From Armatimonadetes bacterium UBA5419 (lineage in GTDB: Bacteria; Armatimonadota; UBA10988): DNA of 10,436 bases. The stretch lies in the NCBI GenBank assembly GCA_002409445.1, contig DHNJ01000132.1, positions 11,808-22,243 on the forward strand, given 5' to 3'. Positions 6,810-10,436 of the stretch are shown one piece after another (position 1 is the stretch's first letter; every line of letters starts with the position of its first letter). The notes under the pieces are model-generated. The model was not told the origin of the DNA. It was given only the letters and a program-made list of their open reading frames with translations, and did no database searches. The position numbers and the translations under genes are program-made.

Positions 6810-6914
6810 ATGAAGCGACTGTGGATGTTGATGGTGATGGTGGCTACGGCCCTGCTGCTGGCTCTGCCGGCGGTCGCCGAGGGCGTGGACATCGTCTTGG
6901 GTCGGGGTGGGTAG
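6810..6914 (+). CDS. Small ORF, 34-aa signal-peptide-like or single-membrane-span peptide
   Basis: ATG at 6810 to TAG at 6914 encodes 34 residues: a basic MKR start, a hydrophobic core of about 16 residues rich in Met, Val and Leu, an ALPAVA-EG stretch like a signal peptidase I site, and a short tail ending GRGG. A near-ideal GGGAGG (6796-6801) sits 8 nt upstream. If cleaved after AVA it would release a peptide of about 11 residues; otherwise it would be a small membrane peptide. It lies 42 bp before the sigma-like gene on the same strand and could share its transcript. I recognise no family. It could also be the broken front end of a former secreted protein, but the sequence after the TAG does not suggest a lost remainder. 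Confidence 0.5.
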   Translation: MKRLWMLMVMVATALLLALPAVAEGVDIVLGRGG

Positions 6915-6956
6915 TCGGTCGCACGGACCACCACGGCCAGTACGTAAGGACACCCG

Positions 6957-7643
6957 ATGAAGGCACGTGAATTTCTGCGCACCCAGCGCGCGAGCCAGGA
7001 CACCTGGCCGCAGCGCCTGCTGGAGATACTGCGCGCGGGCGAGATGAGCGCGGAGGCGGCCGCCGAGTGGCTGCCTGAGTTCCAGCGCCGGTTCCGCTCC
7101 CGCGTCCCGGATTTCGCCGGCCCCGGCCTGTTCGCCGCGCTGATGCGCTCGGAAGGTCTGGATGCGCCGGCGCTGTCGCTGACCATCCTGGACCACGTCT
7201 TCCTCGCGCTGACCCGCAACCAGCCGCGCTCGGACGCCGCGTTCGTCGACTATGTGCGCGCGTGCGTGCGCTCGGCCGCGGTCACCTTGCGCCGGCAGTC
7301 GATGGACAGCGTCGGCCGCGCCGCGGCGCGCGACAACAACGTCCAGGTCCTCAGCCTGGACGAGCAGGACGCCCTGCGCGAGACGCTGGCCGCCGACAAC
7401 CCCGACCTGACCGCGACCGTCTCCGATGAGCGCGTCGTGCAGACCCTCCTAGCCCAAGCCGAGGCCGACGGCCAGCGCGAGAACGTCGAGATCGTCTTGC
7501 GCTCGACGCTCGAGGACACCGCCCTCGCCGATATCGCCCGCGAACGCGGCGTCTCGCGCCAGGCGGTGACCAAACGCTACCAGCGCGGGGTCAAGTACCT
7601 GGCGGCCAACAGCCAGGCTGTCTTCGGTATGGTGGCCGGATGA
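6957..7643 (+). CDS. Sigma70-like protein with C-terminal helix-turn-helix
   Basis: 228 aa; ATG at 6957 with AAGGA six bases upstream. The C-terminal part (residues about 185-212, TALADIARERGVSRQAVTKRYQRG) is a clear helix-turn-helix of the sigma region 4 type: ALADIA, a GVS turn, then a recognition helix with SRQAVTKRY. Before it, VLSLDEQDALRETLAADNPD (131-150) resembles the linker that precedes region 4 in sigma70-family proteins. The N-terminal 115 residues are helical and would have to be a divergent region 2, but I do not see the standard core-binding motif, so the protein could instead be a sigma-derived DNA-binding regulator. Its stop overlaps the start of the next gene (ATGA), so the two are probably co-translated. 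No zinc-finger or membrane anti-sigma partner is seen in the window. Confidence 0.6.
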   Translation: MKAREFLRTQRASQDTWPQRLLEILRAGEMSAEAAAEWLPEFQRRFRSRVPDFAGPGLFAALMRSEGLDAPALSLTILDHVFLALTRNQPRSDAAFVDYVRACVRSAAVTLRRQSMDSVGRAAARDNNVQVLSLDEQDALRETLAADNPDLTATVSDERVVQTLLAQAEADGQRENVEIVLRSTLEDTALADIARERGVSRQAVTKRYQRGVKYLAANSQAVFGMVAG

Positions 7644-8380
7644 GTAGCGATGGGGGCGGCAGCGATCTCGATGACGTCCGTGGGCTGAACCTTGTCACCC
7701 CTGGCCGCCCGCCGAGCGCGCGGCTCAGCCGCCTGCGCCAACAACTCCGCACCGCCGACGCGCAGATCGCCGTCGAGCTGGACGACCACGAGGCCGAGCC
7801 CGAGGCCTGCGCGCGGCTGCGCATCCAGGGCCAGGAACAGCTGGCCAACCGCCTGTATGAAGCCGCCGAGGAGACCTTCCTCGACGCGCTCGACGAGGGG
7901 CTCAAGGCCGATTACTTCTGCTGGCAGGCGGCGGTCAACATCGTCAACTGCCAGCTGTTCCTCCGCCGGCTCGAAGCCGCCGACGAGACCGCCGCGGCGC
8001 TGCTCGAGATGTACAGCCAGCAGCCGGAGCACGCCCTGCACTACCTCTGCGCCACCCAGCGTGGCGCGATTGCCGCCGAGCGCCACGCCCTGGCCGTCGC
8101 CGCCCTGGCCACGGACCGCGCCGCGGCCGAGGCGCAAACCGCGCTCGACTGGGCCCGCGCGGCCTACCGCTGGCAGCTCGAACACCGCGGCCGCGCCGAC
8201 GGCCTGCGCGCCTACAACCTGGTCGTCGCGCTGCTGCGCGCCGGGGCGCATGCCGACGCGCTCGAACTCTACGCCGCGCACCGCACCGACGAGGCGTTCC
8301 TAACCTGGTGTGGCCAGGGCGAGCACGCCGAGCAGCTGGCCGCGCTGGCCGCCGAGCTGCCGCTCGGGCCGGGCAACTGA
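7640..8380 (+). CDS. Hypothetical helical (TPR-like) protein coupled to the sigma-like gene
   Basis: 246 aa; ATG at 7640 overlaps the preceding stop by 4 bp. No signal peptide or membrane span is visible, so it is probably cytoplasmic. After a polar N-terminal 25 residues, it is almost entirely helical, with Ala/Leu/Glu-rich pairs of helices spaced like tetratricopeptide repeats: QGQEQLANRLYEAAEETFLDAL (about residues 63-84), then a second and third pair with Trp/Tyr/Asn positions (YFCWQAAVNIVNCQLFLRRL; YNLVVALLRAGAHADALELY). TPR folds bind partner proteins, so it may modulate the sigma-like protein; that is inference from the overlap. I do not recognise a named family. Weak own ribosome binding site, consistent with coupling. 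Confidence 0.6.
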   Translation: MSSDGGGSDLDDVRGLNLVTPGRPPSARLSRLRQQLRTADAQIAVELDDHEAEPEACARLRIQGQEQLANRLYEAAEETFLDALDEGLKADYFCWQAAVNIVNCQLFLRRLEAADETAAALLEMYSQQPEHALHYLCATQRGAIAAERHALAVAALATDRAAAEAQTALDWARAAYRWQLEHRGRADGLRAYNLVVALLRAGAHADALELYAAHRTDEAFLTWCGQGEHAEQLAALAAELPLGPGN

Positions 8381-8396
8381 CGAGAAGGAACCCCCG

Positions 8397-8416
8397 CGCG
8401 CGGAAGGATCCGCGCG
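8397..8416 (+). terminator. Strong hairpin in the gap after the TPR-like gene (possible terminator, no U-tract)
   Basis: CGCGCGGA (8397-8404), loop AGGA, TCCGCGCG (8409-8416): a perfect 8-bp GC-rich stem with a four-base loop, 16 bp past the TPR-like stop and 24 bp before the GAGGAG of the next gene. No run of T follows, so it is not a canonical intrinsic terminator. It may be a stalling or processing element that separates the regulator pair from the sugar genes. Confidence 0.4.
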
Positions 8417-8453
8417 GTGGGAGCCGAACCCTCCGCCCACGAGGAGTCTGGTC

Positions 8454-9431
8454 ATGGCGCGTGTCGTCGGTTCTGCTGTCCCCAACCTGCCCTGGGAGCC
8501 GAAGCCCGCGGGCTGCCAGGATGTCTGCTGGCGCTATAGCGGCAACCCGATCATCCCCCGCGACCTGATCCCCAGCTCGAACAGCATCTTCAACTCGGCC
8601 GCGGTGCCGTTTGGCGACGGGTTCGCCGGCGTCTTCCGCTGCGACGACCGCCGCCGCCAGATGCAGCTGCACACCGGCTTCTCGCCCGACGGCATCAACT
8701 GGACCCTCGACAACGAGCGCATCCAGTTCGAGTCGGTCAACGCCGAGATCGGCCGCTGGGAGTACGGCTACGACCCGCGCGTCTGCTGGCTCGAGGACCG
8801 CTACTGGGTGACCTGGTGCAACGGCTACCACGGGCCGACGATCGGCATCGCCTATACCCACGACTTCCAGACCTACCACCAGATCGAGAACGCCTACCTG
8901 CCGTTCAACCGCAACGGCGTGCTCTTCCCGCGGCGGATCAACGGCAAGTACGTGATGCTCAGCCGCCCCTCGGACAACGGGCACACGCCGTTTGGCGACA
9001 TCTTCATCAGCCAGAGCCCGGACATGGTCTACTGGGGCGAGCACCGGTTCGTCATGGGCCGCGCGGGCGGCTGGCAGAGCACGAAGATCGGCGCCGGGCC
9101 GATCCCGATCGAGACCGACCAGGGCTGGCTGCTGATCTACCACGGCGTGCTGACCAGCTGCAACGGCTTCGTCTACTCGGCCGGCTGCGCGCTGCTCGAC
9201 CTCGACGAGCCGTGGAAGGTGATCGCCCGCGGCGCGCCGTACATCGCCAGCCCGCAGGCGCCCTACGAGCTGGCCGGCGACGTGCCGAATGTCTGGTTCC
9301 CCTGCGCGGCGATCTGCGACGCGCCGACCGGCCGCCTGGCGATCTACTACGGCGCGGCCGACACGGTCACCGGCCTGGCCTTCGCCCAGGTCGACGAGCT
9401 GATCGAGTGGACCCTCGCCAACCGGATGTAA
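8454..9431 (+). CDS. GH130 family glycoside phosphorylase/hydrolase
   Basis: 325 aa with ATG at 8454, chosen because GAGGAG (8441-8446) lies 7 nt upstream; the frame is open further left into the TPR-like gene but that part is not family-like. GH130 enzymes are five-bladed beta-propellers, mostly phosphorolysing beta-mannosides; some members hydrolyse. Seen: NSAAVPFGDGFAGVFRCDDR, GFSPDGINW, WEYGYDPRV with Asp107 in the DPR motif expected to be the catalytic proton donor, YWVTWCNGY, GVLFPRRINGKYVMLSRP (R171 in a phosphate-site position), KIGAGPIPI (K211) and GWLLIYHGV (H230). The K, R and H residues typical of phosphate binding seem to be kept, which favours a phosphorylase. The substrate cannot be told. 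It lies 16 bp before the URO-D gene and probably shares its transcript. Likely cytoplasmic: no signal peptide is visible. Confidence 0.9.
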   Translation: MARVVGSAVPNLPWEPKPAGCQDVCWRYSGNPIIPRDLIPSSNSIFNSAAVPFGDGFAGVFRCDDRRRQMQLHTGFSPDGINWTLDNERIQFESVNAEIGRWEYGYDPRVCWLEDRYWVTWCNGYHGPTIGIAYTHDFQTYHQIENAYLPFNRNGVLFPRRINGKYVMLSRPSDNGHTPFGDIFISQSPDMVYWGEHRFVMGRAGGWQSTKIGAGPIPIETDQGWLLIYHGVLTSCNGFVYSAGCALLDLDEPWKVIARGAPYIASPQAPYELAGDVPNVWFPCAAICDAPTGRLAIYYGAADTVTGLAFAQVDELIEWTLANRM

Positions 9432-9447
9432 CTGCCCGGAGATCTGC

Positions 9448-10436
9448 ATGACACCGAAGGAACGCGTGATCGCGGCCCTCGAACACCGCGAGCCCGACCG
9501 CATCCCGTGGGGCGAGCACTCGATCGACTACAACGTCTATGAAGCCATCCTCGGCCGGCCGACGCTGGTCCAGGCGAAGATGCGCGAGACGCAGGCCTAC
9601 TGGGACGGCCGGCGCGACGAGGTCGTCGAGCACTACAAGCGCGACCGCCTGGACCTGATCCGCGCGCTCGAGATGGACATCGTCTTCGTCGGCGGCGTGC
9701 CGGGCAAGGGCTATGCGCCGAAGCCGATGGAGCGGCTCGACGAGGTCACCTACCGCGACTCGGGCGGCAGCCTCTACCGCGTCTCCTCGACGACCCACGA
9801 CCTGATGCCCTACAAGATCAACACGGAGGGCTACCAGCCGCCGACGCTCGAGGGCTTGCAGGCGCAGATCGACGCGCTGGACGACGCGCCGCCGCCGACC
9901 GCCGACGGCAGCGAGTGGGAGCTGGTGCGCCACGCGGTCGCCGAGATGGGCGACACGCACTTCATCATGGCCCTGACCGGCGACCTGAGCTTCCCCGGCT
10001 TCGGCGCGACCGAGGAGGACCAGTGGGTCAGCCTGCTGACCGACCCCGAGATCTGCGCGAAGATCGCCGAGCTGCACGGCAAGCACCTAATCCGCGGGGT
10101 CCAGGTCTACGCGCAGCTGGGGGTCGATGGCATCATGCCCGCGGGCGACCTGGGCAGCAGCACCGGCCTGCTGGCCAGCCCCGAGATCTACCGCCAGATG
10201 GTCAAGCCGTGGCACATCAAGCATGCGGCCGAGGCGCACCGGCACGGGCTGTACATCCTCAAGCACTGCTGCGGGCACACCTGGTCGATCCTCGACGACC
10301 TGGCCGACATCTACGACGCCTACGAGAGCATCCAGGGCACGGCGGGCATGGATATCGGCGAGATGAAGAAGTGCGTCGCCGGGCGCATGACCCTCTGGGG
10401 CGGCATCTGGCACGAGCACATCATCAGCGGCACGCC
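9448..10436 (+). CDS. URO-D superfamily protein (uroporphyrinogen decarboxylase-like / corrinoid methyltransferase-like), cut by window edge
   Basis: ATG at 9448, GGAG six bases upstream; 329 codons are visible and the frame is open at the right edge. The N-terminus MTPKERVIAALEHREPDRIP is the classic opening of URO-D superfamily proteins. Further on are AQLGVDGIMPAGDLGSSTGLLASPEIYRQ (about 222-250), the family core with its Asp and SPEIYR motif, and then LKHCCGHTWSILDDL (271-285) and GTAGMDIGEMKKCVAGRMTLWGGI (297-320). The H-C-C-G at 273-276 fits the HxC zinc-binding motif seen in MtaA/CmuA-type methyltransferases rather than heme-pathway HemE, which lacks it. I therefore favour a methyltransferase-like catabolic role over heme synthesis; the substrate is unknown. 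Context with GH130 suggests sugar or methylated-compound metabolism. Confidence 0.85.
   Translation, partial: MTPKERVIAALEHREPDRIPWGEHSIDYNVYEAILGRPTLVQAKMRETQAYWDGRRDEVVEHYKRDRLDLIRALEMDIVFVGGVPGKGYAPKPMERLDEVTYRDSGGSLYRVSSTTHDLMPYKINTEGYQPPTLEGLQAQIDALDDAPPPTADGSEWELVRHAVAEMGDTHFIMALTGDLSFPGFGATEEDQWVSLLTDPEICAKIAELHGKHLIRGVQVYAQLGVDGIMPAGDLGSSTGLLASPEIYRQMVKPWHIKHAAEAHRHGLYILKHCCGHTWSILDDLADIYDAYESIQGTAGMDIGEMKKCVAGRMTLWGGIWHEHIISGT

Noticed and set aside
8310..8453. N-terminal extension of the GH130 ORF to an upstream ATG
   Set aside because: The extension overlaps the TPR-like gene in another frame and is not family-like, while GAGGAG sits at the right distance from ATG 8454.
7944..9503. 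A 519-aa minus-strand ORF across the TPR-like and GH130 genes
   Set aside because: It covers two unrelated real genes and the gap between them, is rich in Arg/Ala/Val of the kind seen in shadow frames, and has no recognisable domain.

Overview
The window is high-GC, gene-dense bacterial DNA with strong Shine-Dalgarno sites and tightly packed genes. The organism cannot be named from the sequence alone. The mix of a URO-D-fold methyltransferase relative, a GH130 glycoside phosphorylase and an unusual sigma-like factor would suit Planctomycetota, Armatimonadota or another high-GC environmental lineage, but that is inference.

Left part (1-6218, minus strand): the first half of a BREX phage-defence operon, read right to left as brxE - brxA - brxB - brxC - pglX. 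The genes overlap or nearly touch (8 bp overlap, 4 bp overlap, stop directly against start, 10 bp gap), so they look like one translationally coupled transcript. BrxE together with this order points to the type 6 BREX layout. pglX runs off the left edge, and the expected pglZ, brxD and brxHI would lie beyond it. A good sigma70-type promoter (TTGCAC-17-TATATC) with an operator-like pair of 12-bp direct repeats sits about 130 bp upstream of brxE.

Middle (6219-6956): a minus-strand A-type Fe-S carrier (IscA/ErpA/HesB family) with an unusual His-Gly/Cys-rich C-terminal tail lies just upstream of the BREX promoter. It is divergent from a plus-strand block. The shared intergenic region has a duplicated promoter-like module (GTTGAC-N17/18-CGTCAT) and is followed by a tiny signal-peptide-like ORF (34 aa) with an excellent ribosome binding site.

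Right part (6957-10436, plus strand): a sigma70-like protein with a C-terminal helix-turn-helix overlaps (ATGA) a helical TPR-like protein. After a 73-bp gap with a strong hairpin come a GH130 glycoside phosphorylase/hydrolase and, 16 bp later, a URO-D superfamily protein cut by the right edge. These last two probably form a catabolic operon unrelated to BREX.

The least explained parts are the sORF - sigma-like - TPR-like cluster with its twin promoter-like repeats, the metal-binding tail on the Fe-S carrier, and the repeat pair over the BREX promoter.
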